From assembly GCA_050250755.1 (NCBI GenBank), contig JBFWOB010000004.1, positions 143,390-207,389 on the forward strand: a DNA stretch of 64,000 nt, in the 5' to 3' direction. This DNA comes from Ga0077555 sp050250755. GTDB taxonomy: Bacteria > Pseudomonadota > Alphaproteobacteria > Rhizobiales > Hyphomicrobiaceae. Position numbers and translations under genes: made by a program. Positions within the stretch are counted from its first letter, which is position 1; every line of letters starts with the position of its first letter. This document shows, in pieces, positions 29,381-38,546 of this stretch. The notes beneath the pieces are model-generated. The model was not told the DNA's origin. It saw nothing but the letters and a program-made list of their open reading frames with translations, and made no database searches.

Positions 29381-30121
29381 ATGCAGAGACGCCCAGGAGG
29401 GTCCCCTTTACGGGCTTCAGTCGACGCGACGCCGGAACTCTGCATCGAGAGAGTTGCCGCTCCGCTCCGCCAAAGCGTTACTGAAAGCATTCGCTATGCC
29501 ATCGCCATTGGCCGGTTTAAGGCCGGCGAACGGCTTCCCGAGCGCAAACTATGTGAAATGACCGGCGTGAGCCGCACACTGGTGCGCGAGGCTTTGCGCC
29601 AACTTGAATCGGAGAGATTGATTGAAGTTGTCCCCCACCGTGGCCCCGTGGTCGCGCGGCTGACAATCAAGCAGGCCGAAGGGATCTATCAGGTCCGCAC
29701 CGAGCTCGAGAGTCTAGCCTTTGAGCTTTTTGCTGAACACGCAACGACGGATCAACGGGAAGCCTTGTCTGCGGCGTTCAAGAAGCTCAAGAAGACGTTC
29801 AAAGGCACCGATCCGATGGCACGGCTGCTCGCGAAGAATTACTTCTATGAGTGCCTCGTGCAGGGCGCGGGAAATGAGGCGTTGGGCGACAGCCTGCGGA
29901 TGCTGAATGCGCGCGTTATGCTATTGCGTACCATGTCGATGCGACTTCCAGACCGTGTGGCGGCAAGTCTTCGGGAGCTGGCAGAGCTGATGGATGTGTT
30001 GGGCACCCGGGATGGCAAGGCAGCCCGCACATTGGCAGAACGGCACGTTCGGAATGCCGCGCGTGCGGCGCTAGCGTTGTTGAGTTCGCAGCATCTGCTC
30101 GCATCCCTCAACGAGGCCTGA
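29381..30121 (+). CDS. GntR-family transcriptional regulator, FCD (FadR-like) type
   Basis: A 246-residue regulator. Residues about 30-95 are the winged helix-turn-helix: ESIRYAIAIGRFKAGERLPE, TGVSRTLVREALRQLESERL, and VVPHRGPVVARLT. Residues about 100-235 are an all-helical FCD domain with the metal-type histidine of ERHVRNAARAAL near the end. FCD regulators sense small organic acids and usually act on neighbouring catabolic genes. Two matching palindromes upstream of the importer/SDR and LLM genes are its likely targets. Confidence 0.92.
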   Translation: MQRRPGGSPLRASVDATPELCIERVAAPLRQSVTESIRYAIAIGRFKAGERLPERKLCEMTGVSRTLVREALRQLESERLIEVVPHRGPVVARLTIKQAEGIYQVRTELESLAFELFAEHATTDQREALSAAFKKLKKTFKGTDPMARLLAKNYFYECLVQGAGNEALGDSLRMLNARVMLLRTMSMRLPDRVAASLRELAELMDVLGTRDGKAARTLAERHVRNAARAALALLSSQHLLASLNEA

Positions 30122-30405
30122 GGCGGGGTCGAATACAAAGTTCCAGCTCATCGTCACGAGCTCACGCTCGCCATCAGCCGCTCTCCGCACGACGGGCGCT
30201 TTCCAGCCGGGGGAGATGGCCGGCATCGGCTCGACCGACGTCGAGCGCCGATCGGAAAAGCCAGCGCATCGTTTCGACAGCGCGGGCCTGACTAAAGAGA
30301 TTTGCACACGGAGCGCCGCTCCGATGAGGACGGGTTCACCCGACCCTTAAAGAGCCGGGTGGGCGTGGGCAAGCCTTCGAGTTCGCAGCAGTCGGCTTCG
30401 CGGCT

Positions 30406-31236
30406 TTAGTACGTGCCGGCAGTCTTCTGTTGGGCGCTAGCCGGCTTCACGCCTGTCAGCATGCCGCGCATACCCTCGCCGTTGACACGCCACCAATCGT
30501 GGAGAATACGCACATCCCATCCGATGCAGAAGTGCTTCACGCCCATCTCGATGTATGGCGCGGCCTGCTTGATGTCGCCGAGCTCGACGCGCGGATGCAG
30601 GCCCATCTTCAGCGCCGTTTCAATGGTCTTGCGCTCGGCCCGCTTGACGTCGGGGTGATTCCGCTGGCCCGTTAGGCCGAGGCTCATGGAATAGTCCGAG
30701 CCTCCGAACTGCACCATATCGATGCCCTTGACCGACAGGATGGCGTCGAGATCTTCGAAGCACTCTCGCTTCTCGGCCATGATGGCGATAACTACCTCGT
30801 CGAGTGCTTTGACATAGGCTGGCGAGCCACCCTCGAGCACCGTGCCGACATCGCGGCGCATGCCGACGCCGAGACGTCCGCCCGTTCCCGGTGTTTCCGC
30901 ACGGACTGCAGCAATGCAAGCATGTGCGTCGGCGACGGTGCGCACGTCGGCGAACAAAATACTCTGGAAACCCGAGCCGATTGCGCGCATGGCCTGATGC
31001 GTCCATTGCTGCTGCTCGACCTTGATCATGCCGCCGAGGTTTTTCAGCTCGAGCGCGCGGCCAAGGTTATCCAGATCGTGCATTGTGAAAGGCGCGTACT
31101 CCGCGGTGAACTCGACGTAATCGTAGTTGCCGCTGTCGCCAATCAGTTCGACCAGCGTGGGCCACGAGGACAGCAGATGCGTGCCGATCGACGGCTCGTT
31201 CGCGTTGAGCAGGGTGCGGAGGCGATTTGGGCGCAT
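30406..31236 (-). CDS. HpcH/HpaI-family aldolase/citrate lyase
   Basis: A 276-residue TIM-barrel aldolase of the HpcH/HpaI family. It begins MRPNRLRTLLNANEPSIGTH. It shows DYVEFTAEYAPF, the VKVEQ-type metal/phosphate strand MIKVEQQQW, AIMAEKRECFEDLDAIL, and DMVQFGGSDYSMSLGL, where the conserved acidic residues bind the divalent metal. Members split hydroxy-keto acids into pyruvate and an aldehyde in class II fashion. ATG 31236 has AAGGAA upstream and fits the family start. It may complete the catabolic cluster, although the DNA between it and gntR holds no other gene. Confidence 0.85.
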   Translation of the reverse strand: MRPNRLRTLLNANEPSIGTHLLSSWPTLVELIGDSGNYDYVEFTAEYAPFTMHDLDNLGRALELKNLGGMIKVEQQQWTHQAMRAIGSGFQSILFADVRTVADAHACIAAVRAETPGTGGRLGVGMRRDVGTVLEGGSPAYVKALDEVVIAIMAEKRECFEDLDAILSVKGIDMVQFGGSDYSMSLGLTGQRNHPDVKRAERKTIETALKMGLHPRVELGDIKQAAPYIEMGVKHFCIGWDVRILHDWWRVNGEGMRGMLTGVKPASAQQKTAGTY

Positions 31237-31789
31237 GGCGATGTTTCCTTGGGTCGAGGAGGGGCAGGGAGCAGTTCGTAGGCGCGTTGCAGCAAACCAT
31301 GGCGCGCGTGTCCCGGCCATACATCAATCCGGACCGGAAGCCGTCGAAGCCTGGGCGTGTTTTTCCGATTGCCGGACGTGATGGGAACCAGCCTCTCGCA
31401 GCGGCGCGCCGAAACGACAATGTCCCTAATTGGAGGCGACGGCACTCCTGGTGTCGAGGAAAGGAATTCAACGCGCTGACGCTCGAGGCCTGCAAAGTCG
31501 GCTTTCTCGCGCTGGCATCGCGGATCAGCCTGGAAATGTCCGGCGAGGAGGGAAGGGGGATGACGCAACGTCAGCATCAAGGCCAGCGACGCTGGCGAGG
31601 CGCTATGAGTTCGTAAGAGCTATTGCGCACTGGTTCTTGTGGCAAGCCGTGTCGCGGTTTCAGATATGTTTCTCAGGATGGAGAGCCGTATGCAAACCGA
31701 TTGGAACCTGCTTCGGGAAATGATTGGCGCGCGAGAGCCAATCCCAACGTGGGATGACATTCGGAAGATGGTTCAATGGTTCGGCAACC
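31237..31789. other. Intergenic region without supported gene
   Basis: Open frames here are short, overlap on both strands and show no family motif. One plus-strand frame (31679-31854, MESRMQTDWNLL...) overlaps the start of the serine-hydrolase pseudogene and may be a remnant, but was not recognised. Confidence 0.35.
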
Positions 31790-32510
31790 ATGCCGCTCCC
31801 AGTATCAAGTGGGCTATTGCTGATCACCGCCGCGCTACCTTGCGTGTCGACTAGGATGATCCATCAGCGCGCCAGTGAAGCCCTCGCAGAGCTTGTCGAG
31901 CGTACGAGCGGTATTCCGACCTTTGCCGCCATCGTCATGGTCGATGGTCGTGTTGGAGCACAATGCGGCGCGTCCGCTTTGTGCCTGCTCCACGTTCAAA
32001 GTCGCAGCGGCGACGGCCGTGATGTCCCTCGTTCGAGAGGGAGCGATAGAGCTTGACCGGCCCGCCCTTTCCTACGACAGCAGCCTCGAATTCAGTGACG
32101 GGGTTCTGGCTCAGGCCGTCACGCTTCGTCATCTCTTGAGCCATACATCAGACCTCGATGACACAGAAGAAGCAGAGGCGATGCCGCGGCAATGCCTGCA
32201 AAACCTTCCTTTCCTCGCCAAACCAGGTCGCGCCTTTCGATACAGTAATGTTGCCTTCGATATAGGAAAAATGACAGCCGGGACCCGAGTTGGCCTGACC
32301 TACAAGAATCTGTTGCGGGAACGGGTATTGACCCCCTTGAGGATGCGCGACACGCATTGGCCGCCCAACTCTCTACTTGGGGCGCCATTTACCACCGCCC
32401 GCGATCTGATGCGTCTCGCAGGGGAGCACCTTGGCGGAAATCAGGTTCTCCGACCGCGCTACCTGGATGAAATGCATCGCATCCATGCCGACAGCACCTC
32501 GCCGCTCTAA
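31790..32510 (+). pseudogene. Decayed beta-lactamase-type serine hydrolase
   Basis: From ATG 31790 the frame gives a signal-peptide-like start (SSGLLLITAALPCVS) and ALAELVERTSGIPTFAAIVM, then loses family sequence near 31960. Another frame carries on with CSTFKVAAATAVMSLVREGA (SxxK nucleophile motif STFK), TLRHLLSHTSDL, RAFRYSNVAFDIG (YSN motif), and LLRERVLTPLRMRDTHW. It ends early after LDEMHRIHADSTSPL. The frameshift and missing residues before the SxxK motif mark it as a pseudogene. Its stop overlaps the end of the convergent dehalogenase gene by four bases. Confidence 0.7.
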
Positions 32511-33388
32511 CCTCCGAAGAAGCGCATGAACCAGTCGACGACCTGTCTTGGTGCCTCTTCATTGATGTAATGGCCAGTTGGTAGAGCTTCCCCACGGACA
32601 TCCCTGGCACGCCGGCGCCAGTATTCGAGCGGATCAGCAAACCGGCGGCCGACGCTGCTCTGCGCCCCCCAAAGTACCAATAGCGGCATTTCGATCTGGC
32701 GGTTCAGGTCTGCCGTGTCGAGTTCGCAGTCAATTGTTGCCGCTGCGCGGTAGTCACCACAGGAACCGCGGATCGTCTTCTCGTTGAAGCAGCGCACGTA
32801 CTCGTGCCAGATCGCCGGCGGAATATGGTTGAGATTGGCGGTGAGCTTGAGCAGCTTCTTGCGCATGAACCAGTCGGCAGGAACGCTACCCAGCATGCGC
32901 TCCGGGAAGTCGGCGGGCTGTGCCATGAACGGCCAGTGCCAGCCTCCGATCGCGCCCTCCTTGTTCATTGCCGCCCACATGTCGAGCGTGGGCACGATGT
33001 CGAGCACCGCGGCCTTGATGACCTTGTTCGGATGATCGAGACACATGCGGTGCACTGTGCGCCCGCCGCGATCGTGTCCTGCGATGAAGAAACGACTGTA
33101 GCCGAGTGCTGCCATCACCTCCACTTGATCCTGTGCCATCGCGCGGAACGAGTAATTCGAGTGGTCCGGCGCCTCTGGCGGCGCCGAACTGTCGCCGTAG
33201 CCGCGTAGGTCAGCGGCGACAACGTGGAAGCGCTCCGCGAGTTGCGGTGCGGCGGCGTGCCAGGAGACATGCGACAACGGATTACCGTGCAGCAAAAGCA
33301 GTGGGGGCCCGCTGCCGCCGTGCCGAAGCCGAATGCGTGCTCCGCTGGTCTCTATATCGGTGAGTGCAAAACCGGGCATGATTTCCAT
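32507..33388 (-). CDS. Alpha/beta hydrolase resembling fluoroacetate (haloacetate) dehalogenase
   Basis: A 293-residue alpha/beta hydrolase with an aspartate nucleophile. The elbow is GHDRGGR (D106, with R107 and R110 able to bind a carboxylate). D130 would be the acid, H151-W152 in GGWHWPF and Y213 in DYRAAA would bind the halide, and the catalytic histidine is in PTGHYINEE. These are the same residue types, in the same order and spacing, as the known fluoroacetate dehalogenase of Rhodopseudomonas palustris (D110, R111, R114, D134, H155, W156, Y219, H280). The function is therefore a good prediction, though epoxide-hydrolase-like activity is not excluded. It is single-gene and converges with a pseudogene. 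Confidence 0.82.
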   Translation of the reverse strand: MEIMPGFALTDIETSGARIRLRHGGSGPPLLLLHGNPLSHVSWHAAAPQLAERFHVVAADLRGYGDSSAPPEAPDHSNYSFRAMAQDQVEVMAALGYSRFFIAGHDRGGRTVHRMCLDHPNKVIKAAVLDIVPTLDMWAAMNKEGAIGGWHWPFMAQPADFPERMLGSVPADWFMRKKLLKLTANLNHIPPAIWHEYVRCFNEKTIRGSCGDYRAAATIDCELDTADLNRQIEMPLLVLWGAQSSVGRRFADPLEYWRRRARDVRGEALPTGHYINEEAPRQVVDWFMRFFGG

Positions 33389-33571
33389 GGAGGGCCTCTC
33401 GCCGCTACGTGCTTCCAGATGCTAATCAGCAGGCTTTGCCGCCCAGCATTCACCGATCGCTGCGCCAAGCGCCCGCGGTACGCACGTGCTTACGCCCATA
33501 CGGCGGTAGACGAAAGACTAGAAGCGTGGTGACGAGGTCCGCGTAGACCAATGGCGCAAGCGGCCACACCT

Positions 33572-33815
33572 TCACCAACATCGCAGCAGATCCACGATGG
33601 CGTCATCGACCTCGATGCCGAGATACCTCGCGGTACTTTCGATCTTCGAATGTCCAAGCAGCAGCTATACTGCGCGGAGATTGCCGGCTCTTCGATAGAT
33701 TAGCACCGCCTTAGTGCGCCGCAGCGAATGTGTGCCGAACTTCGCTCGAGACCGATGGTGGCAACCCACTCTTGGACAAGCCGGGCGTACTGACCTGTAT
33801 TGATATTCGCAGAGA
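33572..33815 (-). pseudogene. Decayed copy of the tyrosine recombinase found intact at 63125-63757
   Basis: The minus strand reads NTGQYARLVQEWVATIGLE, shifts frame, then gives AKFGTHSLRRTKAVLIYRRA and GNLRAV, meets a TAG, and continues LLLGHSKIESTARYLGIEVD. This matches the C-terminal half of the intact recombinase, with the box II HxxR, the second H and the tyrosine still visible. At least one frameshift, one stop and loss of the N-terminal half show it is dead. It lies in the same orientation as the intact copy, about 29.5 kb away. Confidence 0.85.
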
Positions 33816-33854
33816 CCGTCAGCGATTTGAGGATGCAGAATTACAAGTCGACGC

Positions 33855-33882
33855 TTCAAAAATTATCCCGATAATTTTTGAA
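33855..33882. repeat. Perfect 13-base inverted repeat
   Basis: TTCAAAAATTATC and its exact complement GATAATTTTTGAA are separated by CC. It lies just upstream of the decayed recombinase and before the ferredoxin reductase remnant. It could be a recombination site, a regulator-binding site or a bidirectional terminator. No gene end directly explains it. Confidence 0.75.
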
Positions 33883-33935
33883 TGGATTGGCTGAAGCTCG
33901 CCAGTCTTTGGCGCAATATCGGAATAATGAAATCA

Positions 33936-34115
33936 TTAGGATAACGCATCGATCCTCTTGCCCAGAAGGAAGGTCAGATCGAAAGGCTTGATCTGCATCA
34001 TAAGCGCATCGACCAGCCTCTGCCCCGTCACCGCCGGCATTAGCCAAAAGTCCACACGGCTCCAGCGCCGATGATCACAGAGTCAATCTCGATCGGCGCC
34101 GGTGCGTTCAATCAT
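33936..34115 (-). pseudogene. Remnant of ferredoxin--NADP reductase (thioredoxin-reductase-like)
   Basis: From ATG 34115 the strand reads MIERTGADRD. After a one-base shift comes DSVIIGAGAVWTFG, matching the FAD-binding GAGPxGLF start of type 2 ferredoxin-NADP reductases. About 45 residues are then missing and the sequence resumes PAVTGQRLVDALMMQIKPFD LTFLLG (two pieces) and stops at TAA 33936-33938. The family normally has about 340 residues. This is an internally deleted, frameshifted fragment. Confidence 0.7.
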
Positions 34116-34350
34116 AAAGACGGTCCTCGCAGAAGATGATGTGGGCCCGATATGGGGCTCGTTCAGCCGACTACATGGCTCTCTCTGATGCCCAAGGCAA
34201 GTTTGCGGTTCCTGTCGGTCAAGCGGCCAACGACGGTCTGATGCAATCGATCGCCTGTTCGATAGCGGCGGCGAGCTTAAGAAAACTTGCCGTCGCACCC
34301 ACCTTGCTGCCAGCATGGCTCAATCGTCCACACCAGGGAGGACGCCGATA

Positions 34351-35943
34351 ATGTTGCGCTTGAAGAATACGCTTTTCATATCGTCCATTGCGGCACTGAC
34401 ATTCGCCGGGTTCGCGGCTCCGGTAGCCGAAGCACAGACACCAAAGCGGGGCGGAACGCTAACCTATGCGGTGGTTTCGAGCCCGCCGAGCTACGATTGC
34501 CACGCCGAGATCACGTTCGGCGCCGTGCACCCGCTCGCCCCGCACTATTCGCTTCTTCTCAAGATCGACGCCGCAAACTACCCCAAGGTGATCGGTGACC
34601 TCGCCGAGAGCTGGATCGCTGCCCCCGATGGCTCCAGCTACACCTTCAAGCTGCATAAGAACGTCAAGTTTCACGACGGGTCGCCCTTGACCTCGGCCGA
34701 CGTCAAGGCGAGCTACGAGCGCATCATCCGACCACCAGCCGGCGTCACGTCGGTGCGCAAGTCCTATTACGAGGACTTCGGCGAGATCGAGACCCCCGAC
34801 GACAGCACGATCATCTTCAAGATGAAGAACAAGGTGGCGGGCGTGCTCGAGCTGCTAGCCTCACCCTTCAACTGCATCTACAGCGCCGCCAAGCTAAAGG
34901 CCGGCGGCAACTATCCGGCACGCGAAGTGATGGGCTCGGGCGCCTTCCAGTTCGTCGAGCACGTGCAGGGCTCGCACTGGGTCGGCAAGCGTTTCGACAA
35001 CTACTTCAAGCCGGATCGCCCCTATCTCGACGGCTTCAAGATCTTCTTCGTGAAATCGTCGGCCGTCATACCCGGCTTACTGGGCGGGCAATTCGACGCC
35101 GAGTTTCGATTCGTGACGCCGCCGGAGCGCGATCGGCTCGTACAAGGGTTCGGCGACAAGGCCGTCGTCCACGAAACGGCACTCATTGCCGGCAACATCA
35201 TCATATTCAACACGAAGCGGAAGCCCTTCGATGATATCCGCGTCCGACAAGCGCTAACCCACGCCATAGATCGCTGGAACGGCGGCATGCAATTGGGCAA
35301 GGTCTCGTCACAGCGTTATCCTGGTGGCGTCAACCGCCCAGGCTCGCTGATGGCTCTGCCGCCCGAGGAACTCCACAAAATCCCCGGCTACTGGAAGGAC
35401 CCCGAGGCGGCACGTGCCGAGGCCAAGCGGCTTCTCAAGGAGGCGGGCCAGGAGAACATTGCCTTCAAATTCCTGAATCGCGCAGATATCGCAAGCTATA
35501 CAGCCGCTGGCATTTTCGTGATCGACCAATGGCGGCGGGTCGGCGCCACAGCCACTCACGAGCAGCTCGAGTCGAAGCTCTATTTCGACAACCTGGCGAA
35601 GGGCAATTTCGACGTCGCGATGGAATTCATTTCAGACTACCTCGACGATCCCACACTGAACTTCGTCAAGTTCCTGTCGAAGAAGTCGGGCTCGCTCGGC
35701 TATTCGGGACACGAGGATGGTAAAATCGATGAATTGTACGATCTGCAGCGGCGTGAGCTCGATGTGCAAAAGCGAACAGTCCTTGCCCGCGAACTCGACA
35801 AGTACGTCTTGACGACAGCCTACTCGGTGCCGCTGCTGTGGACCAACCGGATCGTGGTGATGCCGAAAGTGGTGCAAGGCTGGAATTTCACGCCAACACA
35901 CTACCTGTCACAGGATCTCACAGACGTCTGGCTCAACCGATAA
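34351..35943 (+). CDS. ABC transporter substrate-binding protein, family 5 (peptide/nickel type)
   Basis: A 530-residue periplasmic binding protein (SBP_bac_5). The signal peptide is MLRLKNTLFISSIAALTFAG ending in AEAQ. The mature protein begins KRGGTLTYAVVSSPPSYD. It has the family segments LAESWIAAPDGSSYTFKLHK, NVKFHDGSPLTSADVKASYE, and VRQALTHAIDRW. ATG 34351 follows AGGGAGG and starts the signal peptide; 34315 is less likely. No permease or ATPase genes are adjacent, so it is an orphan binding protein that may serve a transporter elsewhere. The ligand is unknown. Confidence 0.9.
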   Translation: MLRLKNTLFISSIAALTFAGFAAPVAEAQTPKRGGTLTYAVVSSPPSYDCHAEITFGAVHPLAPHYSLLLKIDAANYPKVIGDLAESWIAAPDGSSYTFKLHKNVKFHDGSPLTSADVKASYERIIRPPAGVTSVRKSYYEDFGEIETPDDSTIIFKMKNKVAGVLELLASPFNCIYSAAKLKAGGNYPAREVMGSGAFQFVEHVQGSHWVGKRFDNYFKPDRPYLDGFKIFFVKSSAVIPGLLGGQFDAEFRFVTPPERDRLVQGFGDKAVVHETALIAGNIIIFNTKRKPFDDIRVRQALTHAIDRWNGGMQLGKVSSQRYPGGVNRPGSLMALPPEELHKIPGYWKDPEAARAEAKRLLKEAGQENIAFKFLNRADIASYTAAGIFVIDQWRRVGATATHEQLESKLYFDNLAKGNFDVAMEFISDYLDDPTLNFVKFLSKKSGSLGYSGHEDGKIDELYDLQRRELDVQKRTVLARELDKYVLTTAYSVPLLWTNRIVVMPKVVQGWNFTPTHYLSQDLTDVWLNR

Positions 35944-36413
35944 ATTGGACACAGCCGCTCCGGCCTTTCGCTAGGGCGGAGTGCGTTGCGTTTCTTGCGC
36001 CGATTGCAGAATTAAAGGCGACTTTGTGCGACGCGCCAACTGGGGCAGTGCCGTTTGCTCGTTGGCCCGTCACGCCGACCTCGACCGACTCGAGAGCGAG
36101 GTGAAAAAGCTCGTCGCGGCGACCCGAGGAAACGCGCGCCGCATCCCGAAGGATATCAACGGCAACATCAGCGGCTGGCCTTGCATGGCCATGTGGGCGG
36201 GAAAGGAGATGTTTCCGCTTTGCCGCTTGCATCGACGACGCGCCCAGGGCCGGCCTGAATCACTTGGAGACCTCGCAAACTGCAACAGGTCAAGATGGCG
36301 CTTCCGCCATGCGCATCCTGGTATTGTTACGCACGTGCGATTGACAATTCGTCAGATCGTCAGGTAGGCTCACAATACATAGTCGAGAAAAATACAACAT
36401 TAGGGGAAACGAT
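35944..36413. other. Intergenic region before LIV operon 3
   Basis: No supported gene; overlapping short frames lack motifs. The right end carries the likely promoter of LIV operon 3. Confidence 0.4.
36341..36370 (+). promoter_or_regulatory. Candidate sigma-70-type promoter of LIV operon 3
   Basis: A consensus -35 box TTGACA (36341-36346) is followed after 18 bases by TAGGCT (36365-36370), a fair -10 box. The distance to the start codon of the binding protein is 43 bases. Confidence 0.5.
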
Positions 36414-37583
36414 ATGAGGGTCACTCGGCGTGAGATGGGCGCTCTTGTTGCCGGTGCGGCGAGTGCGTTCGTTGCGCGGCAGGCCTTTGCCGCAGACAAA
36501 GAAATCGCGATTGGCGGCAGTGTACCCCTCAGTGGTCCCGGCGCCGCTACCGGCATCACCACCCAGCGCACATTTCAACACGCGGTCGATCTGGTCAATG
36601 CGGAGGGGATCAACGTCGGCGGGGATCGTTACACGTTCAAGGTGACGTTCTACGACAACAAATATGTGCCGGCGGAGGCAGTGACGGTCGTCGAGAAGCT
36701 TCTCGCCGATGGAACGCGATTTTTGTATTCGCTCGGATCAGGAAACTCAGTGCCTGTCGTTGCGAAAACGACGGCGGCGAAATGCCTTCAGATGTCGCTT
36801 GCCTCGGGCAAGTCTCATCTCACGTCGCCGGAGTTCCCTCTCAGTTTTCGGGTCGCGCCGACAAACGAGACGGCTTTCGCAGTATATCCCTGGCTGAAAA
36901 CGGCCTATCCCAATGTGAAGAAAATCGGGCACATGAACCCTTCCGACGAGGCGGGGTTCACCGAATCTGAAGATCGCACGATGATTGCGGAGAAGAACGG
37001 CTTCACCAACGTCGTGAAAGAATTCTTCAAGCGCGGATCGACAGACTTCTATCCGGTGGCAACCCGCTTAGTGGGAGCCAATCCGGATCTGATCGATTTC
37101 GGTGGCACCATCGGTCGCGACCAGGCCTTGGGCTGCAAGGCCCTGCGCGAGCTTGGCTATAAGGGCGAGATTTTGCTGGGCTACTCCGATGTGAAGTCCT
37201 TCATCGAAGTGGCCGGCGCCGATGCTGCCGAGAAAACGATCCTGTTCGACACATTGATCGAGCCGCAGAATGACAAGCAGAAGGAACTGGAGGGCTGGTG
37301 GCTCAAGACATATGGGCCTCCGTTCCCATCTTTCGGTTACACAGTCTACGATATGCCGTTCGTGTTGGCGCAGGCGATCCGCACAGCGCAATCGGTTGAT
37401 CCTGTCGCCGTCGCCAAGGCTATGACGGGGATGGAATGGGATGGCCTCTACGGCAAGGCTCGCTTCGGCATGAAATCGGTCTACGGCGTCGATACGTCTA
37501 TTACGCGGCCCATTCCGATGGCTGTCGTAAAAGGCGGAAAGCCAGTGCAAATTGCCTTGGTTCCCTGGCCGGCGAACGTTTGA
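36414..37583 (+). CDS. LIV-type ABC transporter substrate-binding protein, operon 3
   Basis: A 389-residue periplasmic binding protein. The N-terminus MRVTRREMGALVAGAASAFV carries a twin-arginine-like RRE and a hydrophobic stretch, ending in AFAADK. The mature part starts EIAIGGSVPLSGPGAATG, followed by YDNKYVPAEAVTVVEKLLAD, a Peripla_BP_6 pattern. It is the first gene of operon 3, in the order binding protein, livH, livM, livG, livF. The ligand is unknown. Confidence 0.9.
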   Translation: MRVTRREMGALVAGAASAFVARQAFAADKEIAIGGSVPLSGPGAATGITTQRTFQHAVDLVNAEGINVGGDRYTFKVTFYDNKYVPAEAVTVVEKLLADGTRFLYSLGSGNSVPVVAKTTAAKCLQMSLASGKSHLTSPEFPLSFRVAPTNETAFAVYPWLKTAYPNVKKIGHMNPSDEAGFTESEDRTMIAEKNGFTNVVKEFFKRGSTDFYPVATRLVGANPDLIDFGGTIGRDQALGCKALRELGYKGEILLGYSDVKSFIEVAGADAAEKTILFDTLIEPQNDKQKELEGWWLKTYGPPFPSFGYTVYDMPFVLAQAIRTAQSVDPVAVAKAMTGMEWDGLYGKARFGMKSVYGVDTSITRPIPMAVVKGGKPVQIALVPWPANV

Positions 37584-37592
37584 ACCGCCGCC

Positions 37593-38456
37593 ATGAGTGG
37601 AACTCTGCTGTTACAGATTATCGCCAGCGGCCTAGTGATGGGCTTGATTTATATGCTCATCGCACTGGGCGTGACCTTGCTGTTCGGTATCATGCGCGTT
37701 GTGAATTTCGTGCATGGCGAGTTTGTCATGCTCTCGGCCTTTGCCGTGTATTTCATGAGCATGGCCGGCGGATTGCCTTTCGCCGCCGCTCTGGGGATCG
37801 CAATTCTTGCGAGCGGGCTGGTCGCGGTATTCTGCCAGTACGCGCTTTTCAGTCCTCTGCAGTACGACATTTTGAACTGCTTCATAGTCGGGATCGGGGC
37901 GTCGTTTGCGATCCGATCGGCTTCCTGGGCCATCTTTGGTCCGGAGCCGATCGCTATTCCTCCTACTTTTCCAGGCGTACTGAATATCGGCGGCGTATTC
38001 ATTGCGAAACAGCGCCTGTTCGCAGCGGGTCTCTGCGCAGCACTTGCCATCCTGCTTTATCTGTTTCTGCAATTCACGCGGCAGGGCAAGGCTATGCGCG
38101 CCGTCGAGCAGGATAGCGAGGCTGCCCTGCTTATGGGGGTCAATCCGACCAGCGTTTATATCACGGCATTCGTTATCAGTGCCGCGCTTGCCGCCGTCGG
38201 GGGGGCGATGCTCGGTTCTTTGTTTGGTGTTGACCCGGAAATGGGGGCCGAGCCGCTGCTGAAGTCTTTCATCATTGTGCAAATCGGCGGCATGGGGAGT
38301 CTGCTAGGCACCGTTATCGCGGCGCTGTTTATCGGGCTGACCGACAGTGTCAGCGGCACGCTTTTGGGGGGCGAACTCGCCTTCATCATCGATTTCGCGC
38401 TCCTGATGCTGATCCTGATCGTGCGTCCGCGCGGATTGTTTGGCTACGATGCTTAG
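37593..38456 (+). CDS. livH: LIV-type ABC transporter permease (LivH), operon 3
   Basis: A 287-residue LivH permease with SGLVMGLIYMLIALGVTLLF, GIMRVVNFVHGEFVMLSAFA, the loop RAVEQDSEAALLMGVNP, and QIGGMGSLLGTVIAALFIGL. It starts nine bases after the binding-protein stop. It contributes one half of the membrane channel for operon 3. Confidence 0.93.
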   Translation: MSGTLLLQIIASGLVMGLIYMLIALGVTLLFGIMRVVNFVHGEFVMLSAFAVYFMSMAGGLPFAAALGIAILASGLVAVFCQYALFSPLQYDILNCFIVGIGASFAIRSASWAIFGPEPIAIPPTFPGVLNIGGVFIAKQRLFAAGLCAALAILLYLFLQFTRQGKAMRAVEQDSEAALLMGVNPTSVYITAFVISAALAAVGGAMLGSLFGVDPEMGAEPLLKSFIIVQIGGMGSLLGTVIAALFIGLTDSVSGTLLGGELAFIIDFALLMLILIVRPRGLFGYDA

Positions 38457-38546
38457 GCGCAAGGCCCCTCCGATGGACTTCCTCCCTAATGCTGGCCGCC
38501 AGATCTCCGTCGGTCACGGCAATGCACTCGCGGCGAGGTGTACGCG

